Part shown: piece by piece, positions 1 through 8,102 of the stretch
How the letters are laid out: each line of letters begins with the position of its first letter
Position numbering within the stretch: the stretch's first letter is position 1
Virus record (IMG/VR): IMGVR_UViG_3300032116_000374
Span: 1-45,673 of that record
Reading direction: 5' to 3' (one strand)
Source: a virus
Length of the DNA: 45,673 nt
The notes under the pieces: generated by a model
Told to the model about the DNA's origin: nothing
Seen by the model: only the letters and a program-made list of their open reading frames with translations
Databases searched by the model: none
Program-made: the position numbers and the translations under genes

Positions 1-172
1 AGATGTGGTACTGCGCATCATCAAAGGCCTTCACATCCAGAGGTGGGCCTTTTACAGTATTTGACCTGACGATTCTTTTTGGCTCTGAGAGGTTGAAGAG
101 CTGGGCAAAGCTCAAAGCCTCACAAAGGCATCCTTTCGCCACGTGCTTATGCTCTTTTAGGCTGTTTTTCAA
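1..172 (-). CDS. Partial unknown protein (C-terminal part outside the window)
   Basis: An open frame runs on the minus strand off the left edge without a stop. Possible starts are TTG at 172, which overlaps the end of the next gene upstream by 26 bases, or GTG at 142, which lies 4 bases beyond that gene's stop. The visible residues read as ordinary soluble protein (…CLCEALSFAQLFNL…) with no recognisable motif. The reading frame is open from 187 down to base 1 and continues the minus-strand gene order, which is the main reason to accept it. Function is unknown. Confidence 0.5.
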   Translation of the reverse strand, partial: MKNSLKEHKHVAKGCLCEALSFAQLFNLSEPKRIVRSNTVKGPPLDVKAFDDAQYHI

Positions 173-836
173 TGTCTTTGAAGGTTTTTACCACACCTCT
201 GTCACCTGCCACTTGGTCGAGACTTTGACCATAGAGCACAGTGTCTTCAGGTTGGATGTCAAAATAGTTCTCGATCTGACCTTTTAAGGCCCGCACAGAG
301 GCTGGATTGGCAGCCACTATTACCACAGACGGCTTAGCATCTGCTATTTCAGATGGTGGTTCAACAAGTGTGGAGAAGAGCGGTCGTATGGACGATATTT
401 TAGACGCTGGAATATAGTCAGATAGCGGCTTGTACTCAGCGTCAAGCACTCTTATCCCTGTGTCGAACTTTATCACCCCTCTCGTCACATAGGAGCGTAT
501 CTGATTAAAGTCGAAATCACCATCAACGCCATTGATCTGATAGACGTAATCCGTTCCATCTAGCTTCAGAGTCTTCGAAGCAGGTTTAGTCATGGAAGAA
601 CTCTTGTGGACGATGACTAGGCCATGCTTTTTCACAAGCTGGTCCACAAGCTCTTTTGAAGAATGAGTGATACGGACGTCACTTCCACTGCTCAAATCAT
701 CGACAAAAGCCTCAAGAGACCTGTTTAAGTCCATGGGCGAGTAGAAGCTTCCTCCATCGATATAGTGCTGGCCTGCTGTCAAAAAGACAGTCCCATACGG
801 CACCGACTCCATCAATGGTGTTCTACAAAACATCAT
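147..836 (-). CDS. Hypothetical protein, 229 aa
   Basis: I do not recognise this protein. It is soluble, with no signal peptide, membrane segment or clear catalytic motif. The frame is open further upstream to an ATG at 860, but that would overlap the start of the divergent Rad50-like gene at 847. I prefer the ATG pair at 836/833 because the 12-nt motif GTAGTTAGTNTG (834-845) ends exactly there, as it does at three other gene starts in the window. Only ten bases then separate this start from the divergent ATG at 847. No Shine-Dalgarno sequence is visible. Being next to a gp46-like gene suggests the gp47/SbcD position, but I see no metallophosphoesterase motifs (no DxH or GNHD), so I do not call it that. 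Confidence 0.75.
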   Translation of the reverse strand: MMFCRTPLMESVPYGTVFLTAGQHYIDGGSFYSPMDLNRSLEAFVDDLSSGSDVRITHSSKELVDQLVKKHGLVIVHKSSSMTKPASKTLKLDGTDYVYQINGVDGDFDFNQIRSYVTRGVIKFDTGIRVLDAEYKPLSDYIPASKISSIRPLFSTLVEPPSEIADAKPSVVIVAANPASVRALKGQIENYFDIQPEDTVLYGQSLDQVAGDRGVVKTFKDIEKQPKRA

Positions 837-845
837 ACTAACTAC
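834..845 (-). promoter_or_regulatory. GTAGTTAGTNTG motif, copy 1
   Basis: On the minus strand this reads GTAGTTAGTATG and is followed at once by ATG. It fills most of the ten-base gap between the divergent starts at 836 and 847. Copies 2-4 are at 6647, 27865 and 43235, each touching a start codon. The role is inferred: a promoter or initiation element, or a translation-start element. Confidence 0.5.
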
Positions 846-846
846 G

Positions 847-2784
847 ATGTCACAGTTCAAGCTTCGGAAAATCCAACTTAAGAATTGGATGACGATCCGT
901 GACCAAGAGATTGAGTTCCCAGACCAAGGATTGGTATTCGTCTCAGGTGTCGATGAGTCCAGTCAATTTGAATCCATAGGCTCTGGAAAAACCAGTCTGG
1001 GCGAAGCCCTAAGCATTGCGGTCTGTGGGATCCGTGGTAGATACTCCTCCCTAGGCCATTATAGCACGAATGAGAAAGGCAATACGTTGGTCATGGTTGA
1101 GGGGTCTTTCCAAGACAAAGGCCTGGTCATTGAGATGGGTTACAAGTTCAAAGACCTGTCCAAGACGGGTGAAGGCCTTCGTTTTAAGACAGGTGAGACA
1201 GTCATTTCAAGATCCCATGTGGACCTTACTCGAAATGAGTTGAGCCAGACTCTCGGCATCACTCCAGAAGTAGCAAAGTGGTCTGTCTACATTGATGGAG
1301 ATAACTTGGACTTCAGCTCACTCTCACAAACTCAAGCAGTTGAACTAATGATGGCTGCACTAGGCCAGCCATCGTGGGCATCATACTACGAGAAGGCCAA
1401 GAAAACTCTAAATGAACTTAAGAGTGATGTGGCTGCTAAAAAGTCATCCAAAGAAACCATGCTTGAGATGATTGAGACAACCAAGCAAGGTATCATCAAA
1501 GCCGGCGAGTTGCTAGACAAAGAGAAGACACACTTCGAGAACCAAAAGGCTGTGATGGCTCAACAACTGGAAGAAGCCACGAAGAAGCTGAAGGGCCTAG
1601 AGATTGAGATTGACGAAAGGGCTAAGAAACGTAAGGACATCAAAGCCAGTATCAAGAAGATTGAGGATAGCCTAGCAGAGCAAAATAAGGCTCTTGAGAT
1701 TGAAGAGATGAAGCTTAGAAATGAGAAGGCTCACATTTCTCAAGAAAAGAAGCCACTGACACTGATTGAAAATCAGGCAAGCAATGAACACTACAAAGCT
1801 GATCTGGACCTCAAAAATCTAAAGTTGAAGCCCAAAGAATGTCCCACATGCAAAAAACCTTGGGACAAAGGACCATCTGATTCTGACATTGAGAAAGCCC
1901 AAACCAAAGTCCAACAGGCTTCAGATAAGCTTAAACAAGTAAGAGCCCAGATTGATGAGATCCGTGACCGTGAGGATACCAAACAGCTGGAGATTGACGA
2001 GCACCAGAAGAAGCAACGACAGCTGAATGTAAAAGACCAGGTCAGAGGATTCTCAAACGAGTTGGATACTCTTGACAAGCTTGATGTTAAAGCCTCCAAT
2101 GAGTGCAAATCCTTAGAGGTACAGATTGCTCTACTAAACAAAGGGCCCTCAGACTCAAATCTTGTAAAAGCCCAAGGAATACTAGATTCCAAACAAGCCA
2201 GCCTTGTTGAGTACGAAGAAAAGCTAGTCAATGTGACAGCTGAACTAGAGGAGAATCAGGAGCTCTGTAAGGTGGTGGAATATTGGTCTGGGGCCTTCAA
2301 CAGTTCTGGCATACCAAACATGGTACTTTCCAGGTCAGTGGACCCACTGAATCAAGTGTCCATGGCATTGTCACACCGGATGTCTGGTGGCACCCTGGGC
2401 ATCTCCTATGAGACAACCAAAGAGTTGACCAGTGGAGCTGAGAAAAACTGCCTGAACATCAAGGTGAAGAATTCACGAGGTGCATCCAGAGTTACGGGCA
2501 ACTCAAAAGGTGAGAGTGGCCTGACTAACCTGATTGTGGCTGAAACAATCACTGAGGTTGGACGAGTTTCCTCTCGTATTGGATTTCGCTGGTATGATGA
2601 AGTGGTCAACTCACAGGATCCCAAGGTTCGCAAGTGCATACTGTCATATCTCAAAGAGACTGCGAATAGACTAGGAATCTTGATCTTTGTGGTTGATCAC
2701 CACCCAGAAGTCTCAGCCTATGCTGATCATGTCCTTAGAGCCACGAAAAGCAAAGAAGGTGTCACGACCTTCTCGTGGGTCTAA
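847..2784 (+). CDS. Rad50/SbcC-like SMC ATPase (T4 gp46-like)
   Basis: This is probably the ATPase subunit of a DNA end-processing nuclease complex, the T4 gp46/gp47 counterpart of Rad50-Mre11, which resects ends for recombination-dependent replication. The N-terminal residues include a Walker A motif ending GSGKTS at about 45-50. Two long charged coiled-coil arms follow (about 175-325 and 345-470). Between them is a single zinc-hook CPTC at about 332-335, typical of Rad50 apices. The C-terminal lobe has a Walker-B-like segment, WYDEVVNSQDP, and a late VVDHHPE that resembles a switch region. At 645 aa it is near the length of T4 gp46 (560 aa). The nuclease partner is not identified in the window. 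The start at ATG 847 has no Shine-Dalgarno sequence. The 3' end overlaps the convergent gene's stop by three bases. Confidence 0.9.
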   Translation: MSQFKLRKIQLKNWMTIRDQEIEFPDQGLVFVSGVDESSQFESIGSGKTSLGEALSIAVCGIRGRYSSLGHYSTNEKGNTLVMVEGSFQDKGLVIEMGYKFKDLSKTGEGLRFKTGETVISRSHVDLTRNELSQTLGITPEVAKWSVYIDGDNLDFSSLSQTQAVELMMAALGQPSWASYYEKAKKTLNELKSDVAAKKSSKETMLEMIETTKQGIIKAGELLDKEKTHFENQKAVMAQQLEEATKKLKGLEIEIDERAKKRKDIKASIKKIEDSLAEQNKALEIEEMKLRNEKAHISQEKKPLTLIENQASNEHYKADLDLKNLKLKPKECPTCKKPWDKGPSDSDIEKAQTKVQQASDKLKQVRAQIDEIRDREDTKQLEIDEHQKKQRQLNVKDQVRGFSNELDTLDKLDVKASNECKSLEVQIALLNKGPSDSNLVKAQGILDSKQASLVEYEEKLVNVTAELEENQELCKVVEYWSGAFNSSGIPNMVLSRSVDPLNQVSMALSHRMSGGTLGISYETTKELTSGAEKNCLNIKVKNSRGASRVTGNSKGESGLTNLIVAETITEVGRVSSRIGFRWYDEVVNSQDPKVRKCILSYLKETANRLGILIFVVDHHPEVSAYADHVLRATKSKEGVTTFSWV

Positions 2785-3782
2785 ATGCCTTGGTTGCTCA
2801 CAGTGTTCTGATTAAGATTGTTAGGATTCTCACCAATGCCCACATATCGGTTGAGTTGTGGCTGACCTTCAGTTAAAGGCACAGTGTTGTAGAGGTTTCC
2901 TAGCACGTCTTGGGCAAAAGCACTGAGACCACTGAGCTGGAATGGAGATGTAGCAGCTCCACCAAAGTAGTTTGAGAAGCCTGGAGCATGTACGAAAATG
3001 AATGAAAAGTCCGCAGATGTTGGGACGTTTCTGATTCCATTTGGCCCATATTCCACAGCACCTCTCATCCATGGGCCTTTAAGCTTAACACTGACACTGT
3101 TGACATAGCCGTAGCACCGAATTCCAGGGGCTCCATTACGATCACCAACCGATATCAAGTCTAATAGACAAGCTGGAGGAAACACAGTTGTGGCTTGACC
3201 AGCATTGCCATTAAAAGCAATCGATTCATCTTGGCCCACTGACGCTGGAGTGCCAACAGCTGATGAATCCTTTGGTGGATTTGGAGCTCCACCAGAATGA
3301 GTTGTGCCAGAAGCCGCAGAGTTATAGTAGTTTCCAACAGTAACAGATATGTTGGAGCGATCAGCGCTGTTGTTTATTGGCAACAAAAGTGAATGAAGCT
3401 TGGCTGACATTAGCAGCAAAGACAGTCCACCTTTACTGCAGAATGGATCCTGGTAGTGCAGTGAAAAAGAGATTGGAATCTTTAGAGGATTGGTTTTCTT
3501 GTAGAGATGTATGCCATCAGGAGTATATGGAGCTGAAGTTTGGCGGTAGTCAGCTTCTCTGGCCAACTCCACAATCTCAGGCATTGAAGGGAAGTTGATA
3601 ACCGTTGACGATGAAGCCTCGTTGCTTCGATTACTCGTCAAGTAGTCAGCCACGCCATTGTATGTAGAGCCCAGTGATACAAGACGACCAAGAACAGATG
3701 GACGTCTGTCCAACGGTCGTTGCGTGTTGACCGGAGGACTGATGTAGCCTTGTTTCTGGCTTATGGGGTATTGTGCGGGCAT
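2781..3782 (-). CDS. Putative baseplate/tail-tube-cap protein, 333 aa
   Basis: This is probably a virion protein that joins the tail tube to the baseplate. It sits directly downstream of the tape measure gene (gap of 3 bases), the position of gp48 and gp54 after gp29 in T4, and its length is close to theirs (364 and 320 aa in T4). The sequence is rich in Gly, Ser, Asn and Pro. It has a central block VNSVSVKLKGPW followed by a beta-rich stretch ending FSFIFVHAPGF, in the style of tail structural folds. A low-complexity Gly/Ser/Pro stretch occupies about residues 150-185. There is no enzyme motif. The structural role is inferred mainly from synteny. I cannot distinguish a gp48-like from a gp54-like assignment. 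Confidence 0.85.
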   Translation of the reverse strand: MPAQYPISQKQGYISPPVNTQRPLDRRPSVLGRLVSLGSTYNGVADYLTSNRSNEASSSTVINFPSMPEIVELAREADYRQTSAPYTPDGIHLYKKTNPLKIPISFSLHYQDPFCSKGGLSLLLMSAKLHSLLLPINNSADRSNISVTVGNYYNSAASGTTHSGGAPNPPKDSSAVGTPASVGQDESIAFNGNAGQATTVFPPACLLDLISVGDRNGAPGIRCYGYVNSVSVKLKGPWMRGAVEYGPNGIRNVPTSADFSFIFVHAPGFSNYFGGAATSPFQLSGLSAFAQDVLGNLYNTVPLTEGQPQLNRYVGIGENPNNLNQNTVSNQGI

Positions 3783-3785
3783 ATC

Positions 3786-6647
3786 TTAAAAAGCAGATTG
3801 TGTGGAGTAATCACCATATCTCTGGATTCGCTGCATCTGCTCGTAGAGGTCACGTTCGTCCTGTTGCTTACGAGCATCATCAGCTTGATTCTGTGAGATC
3901 GAAACTTGTCTCTCGAGATACTTAACCATTTCAGTTAGCAAGGCCAACTGATCAGTCTCATTCTTAGAAGGAGGACGACTCTCGGTGACAAGCTGGCTTT
4001 CCTTAGCTGCAATAGCATTTCTAAGGTAGATAACATCACGTTGAGCCAACTCACTCTTGAACTCAGCGGCTTGAGCGGCAGATATGGTTTGAGCGCCACT
4101 CGCTCCACTCATCATTTCAGCAATGTCTTTTTCACGAGTGGCAAGCATCTGGCCAAAACTTGTTGAACGACCACCAGCACCTTCAACAGTGATTGACTTC
4201 AACCTTTCAGCGTCAGTTAATCCTTCAGCAGTGCTTATTGAGGCGCCACGCGCTTCAGATGTGCGACGTAAAATGGCCTTTCGGATTGATTCAGCATCAC
4301 GGCCTCTGGCTTCATCATTTTCTCTACCTTGAGAAATTACGTCTCTTAAATCTGATACAGGATTTCTTCCAGTTACAAGCTTGTAGATTCCACCCGCAGC
4401 TAAGGTTAGTGCAGCAGCAACTAGTGTAAGAGGATTGACTAAGGCTAGTAAGGCTTTGGCCACAGGCACGAAAACTACCTTAAGAGGGTTAACCAGAAAA
4501 TTCATTAGCATGGCCCCTATGCCTGTGGAGGCCGCAGCACCTGCTGCGCCAGCTCCAGCACCCGCAGCTGACATAGCTCCTGAAACAGCTGCTCCAGTGC
4601 TAGTGGCCAGTAGTTGAGCATTTAAGGCCCGAAGTCCAGCCATGGCAATAGGAGCAACTATGGCCAACTGCTTGATGCTGTTGATTAGTAGTCCTAAAGC
4701 ACCCACGGCCACAACACCACCAACAACGGCGAGTGTCTCAAACACCAACGGAAGACCTCTGAGTTTTTCAAGCAGCCAAGCAACACCACCAGCCACCTGT
4801 GAAAGCACAGCAACAAATGGCCACATTCCAGCGGATAGCAGCTTCTGGAGGCTCTCAGATATGGATGAAACAGACTTTCCAAGGTTTGCTACTTCGTTGG
4901 CATATCGTTGATCTAACGATATAGAATCCTCTGTACGAGAGTTCAACTCTGCAGCGGCCTTAGACAGATTACGAAGTGACACCACAGACAGACCAGTTTG
5001 AACTGAAAGATCCTCGAGTATAGCAATCTGCTGGAGCATTGGCTGATTCTTTGTCAGCTGGTCCACATAGGCACCCATGCTGGCGATGAATCGTCTCTGC
5101 TCAGTGTCGTTGCCAAGATTCTCAGGATTGATGCCCAACGCCATGGCTGTCTGCATGCCCTCAGTCGTTGTGGCCATGCGCTTGAAAAACTGGACGTAGT
5201 CACCAGACATGCCAGTGAATTGACGAAGAGCATCATCAATCTTTAGTGTGCTCTTGATCACTTGGGCATAGTTGCTGATGTTGCCCATGATCATCAGGGC
5301 TTCGCCCAGGTCCTTAGTGAATCGGCCAAACTCATCAGCTGTGAGACGAGTGTTCTCACGAATGGTGGCCAGTGTGTCACCCATCTGAACCAGATCCACA
5401 CCAGCTTGCTTGGTGTAGAAGACCAGGTGTGCAGCATTGTCACCACTGATTCCAAGAGCCTCAGCCATCTTCACGGCCATGGCTGCAGATGTGGTTAACT
5501 CGTCCGTTCCAGCCTTGAAATTGAGTCTGCCGAGTGTGGCCATGGCTTCAACAGTGGTAGCCACTGTGCCACCACCTTGAAAGGCAGCTTTCAAACCTTG
5601 AGCGAAGAGAACACTGCGTGTGCCAATGTTGCTGGCAAACGTTTCAAAGCCTTTCTGAAAGGCGTCAAGCTGTGTCTTTACAAGACCATACAACTGGCCA
5701 AACAACGAGTCCTTGATCTCACCAATAAGTCTGAAACTGATGTCACGCAGTTGCTTAAATCTGTCTTCAGCAACATTTGTAAGAAGTTGTTTAGATGTAT
5801 CCCTGGCCCTCTGTACTAAGTCCTCAAATGCAGATATTGTCGAAGTGAGTGCTCCTGTTGGGTCAGCATTTCGTATGCGTTGCAGACTTGCCGCAACCAA
5901 ATCAGCTTGGCTGGTGAACTGGGTGACAACAGTCTTGCTCTTGTCCATCTCAGCTTGGAAGCTCTCTTGAAGAGCGCCAAGATTGAGCAACATGGCTCGA
6001 AGATTCTCAACATCAGATGCTTGAGTGGTTCTGATGGTGTCGGACAACTTCTTGATGTCAGTGGCTATGGTTTGAGCATCCGCGCTGATGGTAATGCTCA
6101 ATGCATTGAGGCCTGTCTCGTAGGACTCAAAGTTTTTAAGGGTGCCAGCCGCGATATTCTTGATCTTCTGACCAGCTGAATCACTGGTGTCAGTGAGAGC
6201 TGACGTGATCAGAGTCTTAAGCTTGAAGGCTTGAGAAACTGCACCAGACAAAGCAGACTGTCCAGCAATCTCATTTAGCCGGGTAAGCTCGTCATTGATT
6301 TGAGATATGCCTAGAGGAATACCAGCGGCTGTAGCTTGGGCCAAGGCATTTCCAATCTCGGTGATGGCAGTGCCCAACCCACCTGTCACTGAGGCTTGAA
6401 GCTGACGGTATTCGTTGGACAGACGACTAACTGCCACTCTGGCTTGATCAGTGGTTCTAGCATCACCAGTGATTGCCTTCAGAGTCTTAGACATCTGACC
6501 ACTGTTGAACACCGCATCGGCTTCCTTGATGCGCTTGACAAAAGAGTCAAAGTACTGACTAGTAACTTTTGTACTGTCAGCTATCGACTTACTTGATTGG
6601 GCCAACCCGTTGGCTAGTGCTTGTGCTTGAGCGGCTGCTGTCGTCAC
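3786..6647 (-). CDS. Tail tape measure protein (gp29-like), 953 aa
   Basis: Tape measure proteins fill the tail tube, set its length during assembly and are ejected ahead of the DNA. The evidence is length, a long helical N-terminal half rich in Ala, Gln, Thr and Lys (coiled-coil character up to about residue 620), then an Ala/Gly/Leu-rich hydrophobic region (about 630-770) with several membrane-like stretches such as GGVVAVGALGLLI, and a charged C-terminal helix. By the usual rule of about 0.15 nm per residue, 953 residues would fit a tail near 140 nm. The start is GTG at 6647, which follows the upstream stop as TAG-TCT-GTG. The same junction occurs with ATG at 28714 and 42913. The 12-nt start-associated motif ends at this GTG. 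Confidence 0.9.
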   Translation of the reverse strand: MTTAAAQAQALANGLAQSSKSIADSTKVTSQYFDSFVKRIKEADAVFNSGQMSKTLKAITGDARTTDQARVAVSRLSNEYRQLQASVTGGLGTAITEIGNALAQATAAGIPLGISQINDELTRLNEIAGQSALSGAVSQAFKLKTLITSALTDTSDSAGQKIKNIAAGTLKNFESYETGLNALSITISADAQTIATDIKKLSDTIRTTQASDVENLRAMLLNLGALQESFQAEMDKSKTVVTQFTSQADLVAASLQRIRNADPTGALTSTISAFEDLVQRARDTSKQLLTNVAEDRFKQLRDISFRLIGEIKDSLFGQLYGLVKTQLDAFQKGFETFASNIGTRSVLFAQGLKAAFQGGGTVATTVEAMATLGRLNFKAGTDELTTSAAMAVKMAEALGISGDNAAHLVFYTKQAGVDLVQMGDTLATIRENTRLTADEFGRFTKDLGEALMIMGNISNYAQVIKSTLKIDDALRQFTGMSGDYVQFFKRMATTTEGMQTAMALGINPENLGNDTEQRRFIASMGAYVDQLTKNQPMLQQIAILEDLSVQTGLSVVSLRNLSKAAAELNSRTEDSISLDQRYANEVANLGKSVSSISESLQKLLSAGMWPFVAVLSQVAGGVAWLLEKLRGLPLVFETLAVVGGVVAVGALGLLINSIKQLAIVAPIAMAGLRALNAQLLATSTGAAVSGAMSAAGAGAGAAGAAASTGIGAMLMNFLVNPLKVVFVPVAKALLALVNPLTLVAAALTLAAGGIYKLVTGRNPVSDLRDVISQGRENDEARGRDAESIRKAILRRTSEARGASISTAEGLTDAERLKSITVEGAGGRSTSFGQMLATREKDIAEMMSGASGAQTISAAQAAEFKSELAQRDVIYLRNAIAAKESQLVTESRPPSKNETDQLALLTEMVKYLERQVSISQNQADDARKQQDERDLYEQMQRIQRYGDYSTQSAF

Positions 6648-6658
6648 AGACTAACTAC
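6647..6658 (-). promoter_or_regulatory. GTAGTTAGTNTG motif, copy 2
   Basis: Minus-strand GTAGTTAGTCTG overlaps the last codons and stop of the glycosylase-like gene (Arg-Ser-stop). Its final base is the first base of the tape measure GTG start. See copies at 834, 27865 and 43235. Confidence 0.5.
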
Positions 6659-7334
6659 GTATCGTCGCAGCAGCGTACCAGAGTAGCAAATCTACTTTGC
6701 CAAGTGGCCAGTCAGCCATGCGAGGACAGGCATCTCGAGCACCCAGACAAAGGTTGTGGGCCGTATCAAATCCAAACTTCTTGGCCAGCCTAACAAGGTG
6801 CACATCAGGCTTTACCAATTGGACAGCTCCCAGATTACGTGCAAGGTGCATGGAGAGCGCTGGACCCATGAAGGCGATGTTTTGTATGGCCAACGGATCT
6901 CTGTCCTCCAGATAGCGTTTTCTAAAAGGAGACCAGCCCTCCCTTACCTCAGCTCTGGTCTTAAAGATAGCGTTGAACTTTGCATGGTTTCGCCAGATCT
7001 TAAAGACTTGATCTTTGTCCGGAGGACTGGCAATCTCTGACGGGACAAAGCGTCCACGGCCATCGACCAGGTTATGGGCCACAAGAAGTTTGTCATAGTT
7101 GGCTGTCACGGCCTTGGCTGAGAAACCACTGACATAGACGCACCAGAGGTAGTTTCTAAAGAAAAACTCCTCAGAGATCACGTCCACAGACGCCAAGCTA
7201 ATTGAGTTCCAGCTGTCATAAAACTCCTTACGGCAGTGCTCGTGGACGATTAACCAGGCGTGAAGAGCCATCTCGTCCAAGCTCTCAAAGTCAACGAGCT
7301 TCTTAGCTTTTACCTTCGTCTTGATACTTTCCAT
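6651..7334 (-). CDS. HhH-GPD-like DNA glycosylase homologue, 227 aa
   Basis: Probably a base-excision DNA glycosylase-fold protein. The C-terminal half has the features of the HhH-GPD superfamily: a hairpin-like segment NIAFMGPALSMHLARNL (about residues 152-168), then KPDVHLVRLAKKFGF (about 174-188), close to the family's invariant V/KPD-H-V-R-x-x-x-R-L-G. Near the end is WPLGKVDLLLWYAA, whose Asp is the likely catalytic Asp. I see no CxxC Fe-S loop of the EndoIII type. The N-terminal half is not recognised. Enzyme activity and substrate are not shown. It could act on phage-modified bases or in repair. The ATG at 7334 follows an A/T-rich stretch with no Shine-Dalgarno sequence. The tape measure gene follows after 3 bases. 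Confidence 0.7.
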   Translation of the reverse strand: MESIKTKVKAKKLVDFESLDEMALHAWLIVHEHCRKEFYDSWNSISLASVDVISEEFFFRNYLWCVYVSGFSAKAVTANYDKLLVAHNLVDGRGRFVPSEIASPPDKDQVFKIWRNHAKFNAIFKTRAEVREGWSPFRKRYLEDRDPLAIQNIAFMGPALSMHLARNLGAVQLVKPDVHLVRLAKKFGFDTAHNLCLGARDACPRMADWPLGKVDLLLWYAAATIRS

Positions 7335-7342
7335 GAAAAATG

Positions 7343-7371
7343 TTTACAATTTAGGGTGAGGTGAGTACACT
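7343..7371 (+). promoter_or_regulatory. Early-type promoter, TTTACA-17-TACACT
   Basis: The -35 box TTTACA (7343-7348, preceded by TG so it reads GTTTACA) and the -10 box TACACT (7366-7371) are 17 bases apart. This matches the GTTTAC style of T4 early promoters read by host sigma-70 polymerase. Only eight bases separate the -10 box from ATG 7380, so transcription would begin at or one or two bases from the start codon. The same layout occurs on the minus strand at 27066 and 31500. Confidence 0.7.
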
Positions 7372-7379
7372 GCTTCCAT

Positions 7380-8054
7380 ATGAATAACTCATATGGACAT
7401 AACCTGGTGACATCGATTAAGGATGTCGGTAGAAAAAATAAACCTGAAATTTGGGTCAGAAAGGTTGAATCGGCTCCAAGTCGTTTAGGAACAATGTATG
7501 CCCTAATTAGGGGTCCATTCTGGCCACCCTGTATCAGAAATGATTGTGGCTTAAATTCTCTAGACGATGTTACTACGAACAATTGGCTTTGTGATCAGTA
7601 CGATGAATGCTTAGATGCTTATGAGCACTATCTTCTTGTCAGAAAATATCTGAGTGGAACAACATTGCTTCAGTACTTTGAGCATGAAAAAGATGTTAAA
7701 GTAGTTGAACTGGACAATGTCAAAAATTTCAGGGAATTTTTTGAGAAAAATACGTCTAGGTTGTTGGCCCTGCTGTGCGGGCGCCAAGAGAAGATCCTTT
7801 TCTCGGTGACCATCGGTCATCGAGGATTCATCGGAACATCAAATAAAAGTTTGATGTTGAGTCAAGTAAAGCTATTTGGCAAGAAGACAACTTTGGCTGA
7901 CCATGTGTGGGTGAACTATACAAATGCTTGGTCAGTTGCTGAACCACTGATTGGAGGGAGAAAAGTCTACGTATTGGGTAAAGTTGTAAAATATAAGAGA
8001 AAAGACGGAACGACGGACTATTCCATCAAGGCAAGTAAGGTTATTCGTGCATGA
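7380..8054 (+). CDS. Hypothetical protein with OB-fold-like C-terminus, 224 aa
   Basis: A monocistronic gene between its own promoter (7343-7371) and a bidirectional terminator. It is one of five plus-strand genes here. Function is not recognised. The C-terminal 45 residues (VYVLGKVVKYKRKDGTTDY and on) look like an OB-type beta-barrel segment, which suggests nucleic-acid binding, but this is weak. The protein is soluble with several Cys, two of them near PPCIRNDCG. I take ATG 7380 because the frame opens there and the promoter points at it with an essentially leaderless geometry. The promoter type suggests early expression, which would make it a candidate host-takeover gene. Confidence 0.8.
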   Translation: MNNSYGHNLVTSIKDVGRKNKPEIWVRKVESAPSRLGTMYALIRGPFWPPCIRNDCGLNSLDDVTTNNWLCDQYDECLDAYEHYLLVRKYLSGTTLLQYFEHEKDVKVVELDNVKNFREFFEKNTSRLLALLCGRQEKILFSVTIGHRGFIGTSNKSLMLSQVKLFGKKTTLADHVWVNYTNAWSVAEPLIGGRKVYVLGKVVKYKRKDGTTDYSIKASKVIRA

Positions 8055-8057
8055 AAA

Positions 8058-8087
8058 AACCCACCTGGATTTCTCCAGGTGGGTTTT
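8058..8087. terminator. Bidirectional intrinsic terminator
   Basis: A perfect 12-bp stem (AACCCACCTGGA with TCCAGGTGGGTT) closes a 4-base loop TTTC. A run of T follows the stem on both strands: TTTT on plus and TTTTTT on minus (the A run at 8054-8059). It lies between two convergent genes, the 224-aa gene and the major capsid gene, and so ends transcription in both directions. Confidence 0.92.
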
Positions 8088-8102
8088 GTTGATCAGCTAA
8101 GC

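Noticed and set aside
147-836. SbcD/gp47 nuclease as the partner of the gp46-like ATPase
   Set aside because: The location is right, but none of the metallophosphoesterase motifs are present.
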